From contig NW_006763133.1 of assembly GCF_000264905.1 (NCBI RefSeq), forward strand, positions 3,171,152-3,235,151: DNA of 64,000 nucleotides, in the 5' to 3' direction. Below, piece after piece: positions 11,846 to 22,312 of the stretch (position 1 is its first letter; each line of letters begins with the position of its first letter). The position numbers were made by a program, and so were the translations under genes. Origin of the DNA: Stereum hirsutum FP-91666 SS1 (taxonomy: Eukaryota > Basidiomycota > Agaricomycetes > Russulales > Stereaceae). The notes beneath the pieces were generated by a model. It did no database searches. It was not told where the DNA came from and saw only the letters and a list, made by a program, of their open reading frames with translations.

Positions 11846-13527
11846 TCATTTCACTTCTACGATATCCGGTACAACCTCAGCAAGGTCGCTGACTACCTGA
11901 GAGGGGATTACACAACGCGTGAGGTGGAACCTTTCAATTGGGGAACCCAAGTTCTTCCGTCGAATCAACATGGCTATCAGTGCTGCACAAGCCAACGGGC
12001 CGGCTGAACTCAGATTCGTGTGGTGTAATTCGAGGAATGAGAGTTGGGGAAACAAATCGACGCCTTTCTCCGCCCCGTCTACGATAGCAGCACAGGCAAG
12101 ACGGTGGAATCCGTCCCCTTCGATTCGAAGGTAGCGTACTTGTTTCAGTGAGCGGAGGTTATCAGTCCACAGATCGCGGTCGTAGTACCTATCCGCTATG
12201 ACGAGTTCGGTGAGATCAGCGTAAGGGAGATTCCCCAAGGCCGCGCGAATGACATGAGCTTTGGAATCCATGCACTCTAAATACAAGAGCGGAGGGCATG
12301 ATGAAGCTGTCGATAGGTCATGTTCGGGCTCATTCGCATTGTATGGCGCGGATTCCATGGCAAAACGGAATGTTTTAGGAATCAGCGAGAGTCGGCGGAA
12401 AGGCAGACGAGAGGTGAAATGCTGGGCTAGAGCTGAGAAAAGGAGTTGCCAATCGTCCAAGGAGGAATATGTAGGGACTAAATTTATTCTGACCGTGTCA
12501 GGCAGGTCCAGGATTTGTATCAACTCCGCACATGGGGCGGCATAACCGTCCAATATCAGGCATTGGAGATGGGGAAGACGCAGGCGGCGTGAGCTACCTG
12601 CAGACTCAAACCACGAGGTCAATACGCCGAGGAGGCATAACTCCTCCAAACGTGGACTCGCGCCCAGTATGTGAAGGAGATCATCGAACGACGTAAGAGA
12701 GGGGCCGACGTCGAGTATATTTAGCTGTAGAAGGTCGCGAAAGGGCCTCAATGACACGGCCCATTGTCCTGTGATGCCGTGGAGAGAAATTTTGCGTAAA
12801 CGAGGAGCTGCCTGGCCAAGGAAATTGGTAGGTAGAGAGAACGGAGCCGGGGCACCATAGGGAAAGGCATGCAATTCAATAGTCGTCAATGAATGAGCAG
12901 GAAGAATAAGCGCCTTGACTAGGCCGGAGTAACATATTGTTGATTTCGGTTCCGATATAAGCTCCTTCAAATGGTCCATGTGTCCGATAATAGTCTGCCG
13001 CACCATTCGAGGAGAGAAAGGGCCGGCCCGCTTCGGACGAGGAGAATAAGGCCAAGTGCAATGAACGATGAGGGGTGCAGATCCTGCTCGTCGGGCCATC
13101 TCTCTGAACCATCGAGGCCCAAGTGCAAGGGTAGGTCTCCCCCAAAGCATAGACAGCTCCATCGCAGCCTCTCTCCACGCGCGACATACGTGGGAGACCG
13201 TTATCCATCCAAGATGAACCCCGTCGAGGGTTGTACGAGGCAGATCATCCTGGGCAAGCGCCGAAAAACATTGTTGGAGGAGCTCTAAAGGAAGGGCATG
13301 GACAGTCGCCAACCTCGTGACTTTCGATAGACTTGAGAGTATGACTGTTTGAAGCTGTGGAATTTCTGCGAGAATATTTCCGCAAACAGATGGTAAATCG
13401 AAAGACGGTCGAGCCTGAGGTCTGTAGAGAGCAACAAACATAATTAGTGTGCTATTGAACAATTTTGTGGCAAAAGCTCGAACCTGGTGGTGGACTCTTC
13501 ATCCGAAGCCCAATGATCAGACATCAT
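11846..13527 (-). CDS. F-box-like domain protein
   Basis: Protein of about 540 residues of the large basidiomycete F-box family; such proteins are presumed substrate adaptors of SCF ubiquitin ligases. The F-box lies near residues 50-105: LPLELLQQCFSALAQ, then GWITVSHVCRAWREAAM and LWGRP, the usual 'LPPEL...W..VSHVCR.WR..A...P.LW' pattern. The rest is leucine-rich without a clean repeat count. The start is inferred from splicing. An ATG at 13527 (or 13524) encodes MSDHWASDEEST, and a 62-bp intron (13422-13483) with a pyrimidine tract and CTACAG joins it to PQARPSFDLP. The gene is divergent from IFA38, with 272 bp between starts. The target is unknown. Confidence 0.75.
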
Positions 13528-13799
13528 GCAGGTCAGAGAAACGTCGTCAACAGGTTATCTTCTTAGGTCTGTAAATCCGGACGATGTAGTGCAATGAAGT
13601 ACTACTTATGATGACAGAGTTGTTGAGGGTCGGTGGGCAGTCGGCGTGAGAAAACTCTGAATTTGAACAAATTCCAGCCTATTCCAGCTCAACAACCTTC
13701 AACAACGCGTCAAGCCGAGCCAGCACGCGACGCGTTCCCTCCGCTTGACCTCCCTCCTCCACGCACAATTGTGTGAAAGCATTCGTTTGTTTGGACACG

Positions 13800-15114
13800 A
13801 TGCTTGGTGCTCTCTCGCCCGTAGTATCGACTGGTTTACAAGCTCTTGGAGCCTTGTCTGCAGGATGTTTCCTCCTGTCGTTTGGCACTGTTCTCTTGAA
13901 AGCGTTCGTCCTACCAGGGATTTCAGTGCGTGCATTGTTGTCTGACTCTTCTATAACAACTCACAAGCGTAATTACTATCTAGCTGAAAAGATTTGGAGC
14001 AAAGAAGGGGGCTTGGGCAGGTGCGTAGCTGAAGTCCTGGTCGATCCGGCCCTCATCTCATACAACTCCCTATCAGTTGTGACCGGTGCTTCCGACGGTA
14101 TTGGGCGCGAGTTTGCGTTGCAGCTTGCTAAAGCCGGGTTCAACGTCTTGCTTGCGGCCAGGAATCCTGAAAAGCTGGCCACTGTGGCTTCGGAAATACG
14201 TACGCTCTTGTCATCGCATTGGTTTGCGTCTACTGTGATTGACGCGAGGGGTCGCATCAGAAAGCAAAGTAGGGTCGGATATCAAGACCCAAACCTTTGT
14301 CATAGATTTTGCCCATGCGGATGACGCCGCGTATGAAAAGTTTACGACTGCTCTTCAGGATTTGGACGTCGGTGTACTTGGTGAGTTCACTCCCAACAGT
14401 TGACCTACGATCATCAGTCTGGATGCGAGATGTTGACTAAATTCTTCAGTGAACAATGTCGGGAAGTCGCACGAGATGCCTGTAGACTTCGTCGAGACTC
14501 CTGCCGAAGAAATCAGCGACATTCTCACCATAAACATCAAAGCAACGCTTCGCGTTACCTCGGCTGTGACCCCTGGCATGGTCTCCCGGTGCGTTATTTG
14601 GCCCACTTTCTTTCAGCTAACTGACCCGTGACACCAATTTTGCAGACGACGGGGTTTGGTTCTCAACTTAGGCTCCTTCGCTGGTGCTGCTCCAGCTCCT
14701 ATGCTAGCGACCTACTCGGCGTCAAAGGCCTTCCTCGCAACATTCTCAGATGCCCTTGCGGCTGAACTCGGACCCAAGGGCATAGTTGTCGAGCATTCGA
14801 ACACTTACTTCGTCGTATGTCACAATATTGCTTTCAACCTTCATCTACTTCGACTAACCGCGTCATTCTAGGTATCTTCGATGTCAAAAATCCGCCGCGC
14901 ATCCGCGATGGTGCCGACGCCAGCATCCTATGTTCGCTCGGTCCTCAAGTCTATCACACCCGGCAACCAGACTCCATACTGGAGTCACTCTCTCCTCGCA
15001 TACTTCATGGGCCTTGCACCTGCTCGCTTCGTTCTTTGGTACACTCATGCCCTTCACAAAGATATTCGTAAGCGGGCACTGAGGAAGAAGGAGCGGGAGG
15101 CGAAGAAAGCCTGA
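13800..15114 (+). CDS. IFA38: Very-long-chain 3-oxoacyl-CoA reductase
   Basis: ER-membrane ketoreductase that carries out the first reduction step of very-long-chain fatty acid elongation, using NADPH. Seven exons are inferred: 13800-about 13926, 13984-14020, 14077-14199, 14261-14380, 14450-14588, 14646-14814 and 14872-15114. The N-terminal hydrophobic segment is followed by [20 protein letters not shown], which is the cofactor-binding TGxxxGIG. Then come [17 protein letters not shown] (the NNxG motif), LNLGSF and the catalytic YSASK. The C-terminal part holds SMSKIRRAS and [10 protein letters not shown], typical of the IFA38/KAR subfamily. The tail is strongly basic and ends KKEREAKKA, compatible with an ER-retention role. 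Confidence 0.9.
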
Positions 15115-15549
15115 GGCTGTCGGACAACGAAAAGTACAGTCCATATAGATCTCATATTTCCAAAATACCTACTGTACCTTCACGTATACTGCCCTGCTTG
15201 CACAACTACTAGCCTTCTGGTCGCCGTCAGATCGATCCCGCCTCCCTGCCTCTCAGACAGACAGAATTGGTTTATGGGGCAAGATTCAACGAGAGCAAGT
15301 GTGGAAGTAAAGCAGTAGATTTTGCCAGCAGGTTGAAACGATTGAAATCCTGTAAGTAAAGGAATGACTGAAGCGCCTCTGATCGTTTGACCAAAAGCAA
15401 ACGGTAACGAGTGACAAGTATGTATAATACATCAAAAAAAATCGAGCGACAATCGAGACGAAAGCCGCACATGACTATGACCTACAAATGTAAGTACTCG
15501 GAGTTCCAGCCGATTCTCGAGGGTAGAGGACGAGAAAAGAAAACCGAGC
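15115..15549. other. Convergent intergenic region
   Basis: Spacer between the 3' ends of IFA38 and the alginate-lyase-like gene. No gene is seen in it. Confidence 0.55.
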
Positions 15550-16914
15550 TTATTCCAAGCGGTACATCAGCGTACCGAAGCCCAACTGGTCGAACCCACC
15601 GGACGTCGACCCGTAGTTTCCCCCTCCTCCTTCTGCACCGCCTGACTGCTCGTTGACGAGATCCCTCATCTGCTCCGTCCACGAAGCGTTCAAGCCCTTC
15701 AAGACGCCATAGTGCGCGTACAGCAGCTCCCAAGCGGGACGAATGTCACCTCTGCTAGCATTGGAGATGACTGTCTCGTCGTAGTCTGGAACAATGTGTG
15801 GGGTGTAGGGGACGTCGAATCCGAGGTTGTACTTGGCGACATACTCCGAACTGAGGTTGTAAATACCAGGTGAGCGGATAGTGGATTGGGCAGATCGATG
15901 GTTTCCTTACCCGCCAAGAATCTGGCTGGAGTTGTAGGCGAACAGGTCTTGTCCTTGGTTATACGCCATTTGTGCGTACGCTCCGATCAGCGAGAAGTCG
16001 AGCGTGGCGTGACCCTAACACCGGATGGAAGACGGTCAGCGATTTAGAAACAGCGTGATAGAAGCGACCCAGAATCCAAGTTCTCACCTGGTCACGACCC
16101 GCCTCTTCACCCTGCTCCAAGAGCTTACCACTACCGTCTTCTTCGTATCCCTGCCAGAGGAAATGGTTGATCTGGCCTGTGCCCTCGGTCTCATTGAAGC
16201 GACTGATGGCCCAATCGAACATGGTCTGGTTGTCGGTCAAGATACCGATTGCGAGGGCAGACGCCATGTTGCAGAGATCCCTAGCGCAAAAAAAGTCAAG
16301 ATTCATGTGACGGACTCACAATCTTAAACCCGGACATACCAGTTTGCTCTGTAGTGATACCACTGGGCGTCATTGTGGTTGACGAGGAAGTTCTCGTTCA
16401 ACGGGTAGAACACCGTCGACATCCACGTTTGGAACTGGGCGAGACCAGTCCACCCGGTGTAGTTTCGCATGAGCTCGCCGGCGTTAGCCATTTCGTATCC
16501 GTAAATCCCAGAAGCGAGGAATCGGTTGGAGTCGCCTTCAATGCTGGTCGCAGTGCTTGCCCATGCGTCGAGGATGCTGACAGCCGTGTCTGCGAAGGAA
16601 GTATTGCCGGAGATCCGCCACCTGAGTGCGAGCTGGTAGGCGGCATGGATGTCGTTGTAGAGGAGGACATAGTTCTCGGAGCCGAGAGGAGAGGAACCAC
16701 GGATGATGGTTGTGACAGGGCCGCGCATAGTGTAGGTTGCTTGAGCATGGCTGTTGGCCGTCAACAAGTTCCAACCCGTGGTCCAAGGCTCGTCACCAGC
16801 GTCGACATGAGCTTTGACCCGCTCAAAGTCAGCGTCGGTGTGAAGGCCACCCGGATGGACAAGGGCCGCAAGTGAAGATGAAACGAGAAGAAGAATAGTG
16901 AAAATAGAGCGCAT
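15550..16914 (-). CDS. Secreted alginate-lyase-like polysaccharide lyase
   Basis: Predicted extracellular enzyme of the alginate-lyase fold (alpha/alpha toroid). It presumably cleaves a uronic-acid-containing polysaccharide, but the exact substrate cannot be read from the sequence. The ATG at 16914 begins a signal peptide (MRSIFTILLLVSSSLAAL), then HPGGLHTDADFERVKAHV, the usual start of the mature domain. The block NHNDAQWYHYRANW, continuing into DLCNMASALAIGI after an intron, matches the conserved Asn/His region of this family. Four exons are inferred. The last joins ILGG to SEYVAKYNLGFDVPY and ends GFGTLMYRLE. Several NxS/T sites fit secretion. It overlaps no neighbour and converges on IFA38. 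Confidence 0.78.
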
Positions 16915-17930
16915 GTCGGGCAACTCTCGAGGTTAAGTTGAAATGTCGACAACGAGATCCACTGCACCTATATACAAGCAACGATGATGCATGATGTCTC
17001 AGCCCCTGGATGTTAGCCGAGAGCGGAAAAACAAGGTATCATAAGATATTGGGGCGAGGCCATCGTGATGGAGACCAACTGTGTTCGTGGCCCCTGGAAG
17101 GATGGGCCAGAGGCAAGTCCGCAGGTACTCTGGCAACAGGTGACGAGGAGAGAATGTCATTACGGGGCACCATCCTCCGAGTCTCTCAGGCATTCACCAC
17201 ATGGCTAGGGATATTGGAGGTCATTGTGGATTTGTTGAGACCTGACAAGTGGCCAAGCTGGGTGAATGTGTGCCGAGGGAGAAGGAGAAGAAGATCATCA
17301 CTCTTCCAAGGCTCCGAAATGACTTCCGTCGATTCCATGGTCGGTTCTACGTGGCGGGCCGGTTCAGATTCTACGTGAGAGAACGCGTGCACTACACCTT
17401 CGTGATACAAACTATCTTCGTACCAATATTCCTTTGGATTGCAAGATGGGCCCCAAGTCATCATGCATCATGCGGAACACTGCATTCTGAGCATGGAGAA
17501 GTCACTATAGGAATTCTCTCCGAAGCAAGAATATCAAGGAGGGGAAACTCTGGGGGGTGAGATAGGGCCGTGGAAACCTGCATTGCCAAAAGTACGAGAA
17601 ATGTCAAAGCAAGCGAAGTAGGTGAACACATCGGAACTCACAAGCTAGTAGGGTGGCACTTCGCTGACCCGCCATATGAAGTGTGACCAAAATCTTAGGG
17701 GAGTCAGGTCAGTTCAAAAGGAAACTAATAAAGAGCGATCCACGGTTCATAAATATCGGGCTGATAAATTCGGAGATATCGAAATACAATGTCCGTGACA
17801 TAGAGCGATGTACAGACAAACGAAATCAAATGAAAAACAACGATGAAAACGAGTAAAATGGTGACAGCGCAGCTGGAACAAAGGACCGAACGTAGACGCG
17901 AGAGGGTGGATCAGCGAACAAGGCATTGAC
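16915..17930. other. Intergenic region
   Basis: Upstream region of the lyase gene and 3' flank of the E2 gene. A 92-codon minus-strand open frame (17186-17464) has protein-like wording but no partner exons or recognisable domain. Confidence 0.4.
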
Positions 17931-19345
17931 TTAGAGAAGCCTCTTCGACAGGATAGCGACGATGACAGAGAGCAGTAAAGCAATAGCAGCGTCAAGTATG
18001 AACGGGGGTCTGCTGGGACCTTGGGCATCTATAACGGTTGTCCTGGTGGACACCTGGAGCGGTATCGGTACGGCGGACGAGGGTTGACTGCCAGAGGACG
18101 TCATACTAGTGACTCTAGTCGAATCGTTGCTCATACTGGCAGCAACGGAAGGAGATGAAGAGGTATCGTGGGTAGCGTTCTCTGGCAACGAGAATGAGAC
18201 GGATTTGGGTGATTTGGACTTGGCTGTTAGAGTAGCGACAGGTTCAGCAATGAGCTGAGGTGGGGGTGCAGTGATATTCGATGCAAGCGGTGGCTCTGGC
18301 GCAAGAATCGGCTCCGCTGGGACGAGAGATGGGGCTGACGTGGGGTCTGGAGGCGCCACGGTGCCGTCAGGGGTAGGTTCTGTCGTAGCTACGCTTGTAG
18401 AAGCCTCCGCGGTAGAAGAGTCTGCCTTCTCCGGGGGGTCCGGAAGACACTCTTCGTTGGTGCAGTTGCAGCTTGGGCAGACCCATTTCCGCGAACTAAA
18501 AATCGTTCGCAAGAACCAACTTAAAGTTGTGGCATGAAGGTGGACTCACAGTGCTGCCAGTCTCTTGCGATCGGATGAGCTGGACTCCATGGATCCAACA
18601 CCAGCGGCGGCTTGCCCCTTCAAAGGGAAGAAACCCATGAGACCAATAATGGCTATTACCCGCCCGTTAGTTCTCATAAGTCTAACATTGACTGACGAAA
18701 CATGGCGGAACATACCAGTGCGAACACCCCAAGCCGGTTGCCACAGCTCCTCGTGATCTACCGGTGCACAATATACATCAGAACAAGCAAGACTTCGGTG
18801 TGAGAATAGAGCATACAGTTAGTGAAGCTGATGCAAATCTGTGTCACACCAAAATGAGAGACTGCAGTCACCGTAGATGATAAGAACACACATACCTTTG
18901 TCCCAGTCTCAAATCGACCGTTCGGGGTGAGCATCATAAGGCTGGGCGGTCGGAAGGGATAATCTGCGGGTAGCAAGATACGGAAGTGATAGAGGCCACC
19001 CTCGAATTCCGTTTCCGAAGGCCCGCGCAGAGTACAGTGCCATTCCTTGAAGCAGAAATCAGCACTTCCGCTATGCGGCGGCAAGCTGGTTAGAGGATCC
19101 TTACGAATATATTGTCCTATACAGAATTCGTATGAGGGATATGATACATTTAAGGCGAGAAGCATTACGCACCTCCAGAGGTGCAGCGCTATATTCTGTG
19201 CTTGGGTCATTGGCAAGTTCGCGTGCCTCCTGCATGATACGTTTCACCGCTGTGATATCCTTTCATGATCAGCCTGGGACTTGGTAGGAACAAAGTAGCG
19301 TCACGAACCAGAATTGTTCTTGTTTAGCGTAGCAGGAACTGACAT
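17931..19345 (-). CDS. UBC6: Tail-anchored ER ubiquitin-conjugating enzyme (UBC6/UBE2J family)
   Basis: E2 enzyme of ER-associated degradation, anchored in the ER membrane by its C-terminus. I spliced it from MSVPATLNKNNS, then AVKRIMQEARELANDPS and AAPLE. A 12-nt microexon (19105-19116, DNIF) follows, then EWHCTLRGPSETEFEGGLYH, YPFRPPSLMMLTPNGRFETG and KICISFTNYHEELWQPAWGV. The catalytic cysteine is the Cys of KICIS; the tail of the UBC fold is IIGLMGFFPLKGQAAAGVGS. After SRKWVCPSCNC comes a Ser/Thr/Pro-rich linker of about 130 residues and a terminal membrane segment (ILDAAIALLLSVIVAIL) ending SKRLL. The CxxC cluster after the UBC fold resembles UBE2J1 more than yeast Ubc6. Divergent from MRP10. 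Confidence 0.88.
19105..19116 (-). other. 12-nt microexon of the UBC6-like gene
   Basis: GACAATATATTC encodes DNIF. It is flanked on the minus strand by TATAG upstream and GTAAGG downstream. Without it the protein would lack the D-N-[IL]-F residues that precede EWH in UBE2J-type enzymes. Confidence 0.8.
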
Positions 19346-19722
19346 GGTGTAAGAAGTACTCCTCTGAGAGGTTTGAAGTCAAGAGAATTGTAGGGTCGAG
19401 CAGCGTATGGTACTAGTAGTGCAAGTCAAGGTGTACAAGCTGGTGTGGCGGAAAGCTGCGGCTGGCCGTCATCGAAGTGCCACGTTAGCAGGATAGTGCG
19501 GTGACCGAGGTCCCTCAGGTGGCGCTCGATCTCCCGACACCCTTGCCTCAACCCCGGGTTCATCCTTTCTGGAAGTCACGACCGTGTTGGCGGACTCCAC
19601 TCAACCACTTCACCCTCCTCTGACTCTACGAAAAACGCGTCAACCGAACCGATATCTTCGATTAGGTCTCGAGCACCTTACAACAAGACACATACATTTT
19701 GGAATAGGACGGAGGCGAAGGT

Positions 19723-20111
19723 ATGGGCTTGCATGTCAAGAAGTTGAAGGTTCGCCCTCAAAAGAGTGCGTTCGCTCAGTCTTAGTTCTTCGGGGCAGGT
19801 ATTGACCAGGGCCGCCTCGCTAAATTGATTGGTCATATAGGAAAGGGAGCGAACCCTTGTGGTCCTGAGCTAGCAGCTATGTTGGGTTGTTGGGCCGCAA
19901 CAACGGATGTTATGAGCACAGGAGCCTGCGCTCAATCTGCTACGTCTCTTTTCGAGTGTATGCGAACCACGGTGCGTCTTTGAGAAAATGAGTGTTTGCG
20001 ACCACTCTTAACAAGAGGAATGTTTGTCTCTTCCAGCCTTTCCAAAGAAAGCTGCCACGACCGTCAATCAACTACCACCTTGCACGTCTGGGGAAGAACA
20101 TCAACTCATAA
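19723..20111 (+). CDS. MRP10: Mitochondrial small-subunit ribosomal protein Mrp10 (mS37, twin CX9C)
   Basis: Small mitoribosome subunit protein of the CHCH family, imported and oxidised through Mia40. Three exons: 19723-19765 (MGLHVKKLKVRPQK), 19841-19971 and 20037-20111. The second exon contains the two CX9C motifs, CGPELAAMLGC and CAQSATSLFEC. The last exon gives the conserved C-terminus INYHLARLGKNINS. The length (about 80 residues) fits the family. It is divergent from the E2 gene, and its stop lies only 92 bp from the stop of the convergent TACO1-like gene, so the two transcripts probably overlap in their 3' UTRs. Confidence 0.88.
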
Positions 20112-20203
20112 ACCCCTCCACACTTTCCCGATTCTGCACCAGCTCTCTTTGCATCATAGATGTGTATATATTATCATCGTCTCTAACTCCCACCGCCCGA
20201 GCA

Positions 20204-21466
20204 TCATGAACCAGCCTCATTGGAGTCCAGTGTAGTCCACACCCGCAACGTATCCTCGTACTCCTCCAGTTCCTCGATTAGCTTTCCGATGTTAGTCTCC
20301 ATCTCTTCATCGGTTTCGACTGGCCCTTCAGACGGCGTATAGATGAGCTCGCTTGTGATCAACTCCTTTGAGAGGCCGGAAGCGGTGACGGCCGTGGTGA
20401 GTTTGGCGAGTTCTTGAGGCGGACAAAGGAACTACGACCGCATCCTAGCAGTCAATACTTCACTCATGTCTGAGTGAAACGTGCACCCGTACCTGTATTT
20501 CCACGGCCTCTGATGTAGTCATGTCTGTCGACTCTTCGAAATCCTCCGCATCCGCCTCCAGTGCAGTCTCGATGAGCTTCTCCATGCGTGCCTCAAAGTT
20601 TTCACCTTTCTCGACGGATACGCGGACACATCCCTTCCGTTGGAAAAGAAAGCCCACCGTCGCCAACCGAGAGCTTCAGATCGGACCGTCTTCGTCAGCC
20701 AGCACACCTTCGTGCAACGCGCCAAAACAAACGCACTTGTTCTTATTGAGGATTTCCCGTAGTCGTTGAAGGGTCCGGTTCGTGTTATCTGTTATACATT
20801 CTCTTCATCCTATCAGGGGCGTGAAGTAAGAAGATGTTTGGCAGAAATGGACATACACAACGACCCCAACAGAGCCGTGCGCCATGACTTCGTATGTCGT
20901 ATGGGTGCTCTTATCTTTCTCCCCGCTGGCCTGTACCGCAAGTCAAGTTATCATGAAACAATTCAACAGAAATTCAAAGACTTACCTTAGCTAAAGCATT
21001 CTCTATATTTTGTTTGGGAACTCCATTGTCCCTCGCCTTCCTTAACGCGTTGAACAGCGCCAGGTTGGTCTCTGGGTTCGCGGAACCGCCATCTACCAAA
21101 TCCACATACAGATCATAAGAGAGAACCCGGTCTCGAGCTTGGATTCGCGAAACATACTTCGAACAGCCACCATAATGTCCTATTCTTATATCCATGTGCT
21201 TCAGCTTCAATTCGTCTAAGTCAGGTAGAAGAAGACGTACACGAAATGCACCACCGTAAATCTTGGATTTCTGCCGATCATTGGCACCCTTCTGGTCCTT
21301 GATTTTCGACCACTATATCGGGATCACAACAGGCCTTTAAATGCTTGAATATTAAGGGTGAAATATCGTAACAAACTTTACTGTGGCCAGCCAGACGAGG
21401 TGTATAGGTGTGCAAAGCTCGAGAGAGTTGGCAAGTCCGAGAAAGTGACCGAGAGGACATCATCAT
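20204..21466 (-). CDS. YebC/TACO1-like mitochondrial translational activator
   Basis: YebC/PmpR-family protein; the eukaryotic member TACO1 activates translation in mitochondria. Spliced exons give an N-terminal basic, Ser/Arg-rich presequence (MSSRSLSRTCQLSRALHTY), then AGHSKWSKIKDQKGANDRQK, SKIYGGAF, DIMVAVRNGGSANPETNLAL, ARDNGVPKQNIENALAK, THTTYEVMAHGSVGVV, VECITDNTNRTLQRLREIL, GFLFQRKG, and a final exon from FLCPPQELAKLT to SNEAGS. These follow the YebC order (GHSKW, NPxxNxxL, DNVPxxxIxxAI, Y-x-G-P-x-G, TDNxNRT). An in-frame ATG at 21499 could add 11 residues. Convergent with MRP10. Confidence 0.85.
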
Positions 21467-22312
21467 TCGTTTGGTTGTCTCCAACGAAGCTAAGGACATA
21501 ATGACCAACAAAGACACTCAACGTCGCCGAAAGCACTGGGTCGATAGCTCCAGGTGTTCCCAACTTCTGTAGAGAACTCTCCGCTACTCTCCGTTGCGCA
21601 AACGCGGTCACGTGAGCGCCATTATGAGTATTGGGGATGTTGAATTAACCGACCGTAACCGAATTCTTCCGACTTGGCCGAGCGTCACGAACCATCAACC
21701 TTCCAACTCTTGTTCCAGTGGTCCACCTCATTTCACCGCGCGGTGTCTTTCTCATGGCCTTGTCAGCGGGTATATCCCTAAATACTCGATAAAATGGCAA
21801 GAAAATTACCGTCGGTGCCCTCCGACGCTCATCCGACGGTGGTCCCTCGGCGCCACAGTTGTGAAGCTGGACCCCGTCGGTGTCTCCGCTGTTGGCGTTG
21901 TCTCTGAGAACGCCCGATCAACAAAATACACTGTACTTATACGTATCAGCTTGTTGCAGGCCCCTTACTCTTCCGATTATATGACCTGATGAACCTGACC
22001 CGTCTTTGACTGGCCCATTGAACACGCACACTAATAAGTGCACCCAATGGTGCTATTTTAAGAATCGCACCACGATCCACACACTAATAATACCCACACC
22101 GGCGCAGTCTTTGGGTCCTTTCAGTATAATCTCAATCTGACGGGACGTCCGGCGAACTTGATCCTAGGTACGCTCTCAACGTCTGACTCGTTCCGTCGGA
22201 GGTTCTTGCATATATACCCAGCGCGGAGCTGACGGCCTGAAGGAGTACCCCCAGCTACCTCATCTCTACGCGCGAGGGTTCCCAGGACACCTCTCCTCTT
22301 ACAGTCTCCGTC
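21467..22312. other. Intergenic region between divergent TACO1-like and ABC transporter genes
   Basis: About 850 bp carrying the promoters of both neighbours. A plus-strand open frame (21594-21989) shows no recognisable protein. Confidence 0.5.

Noticed and set aside
13476..13530. tRNA-like B-box string (GGTTCGAGC, minus strand)
   Set aside because: The flanking bases do not form a T-arm or acceptor stem, and the segment is explained as the 5' splice site of the F-box gene. No convincing tRNA was found by eye anywhere in the window, though small RNA genes could be missed.
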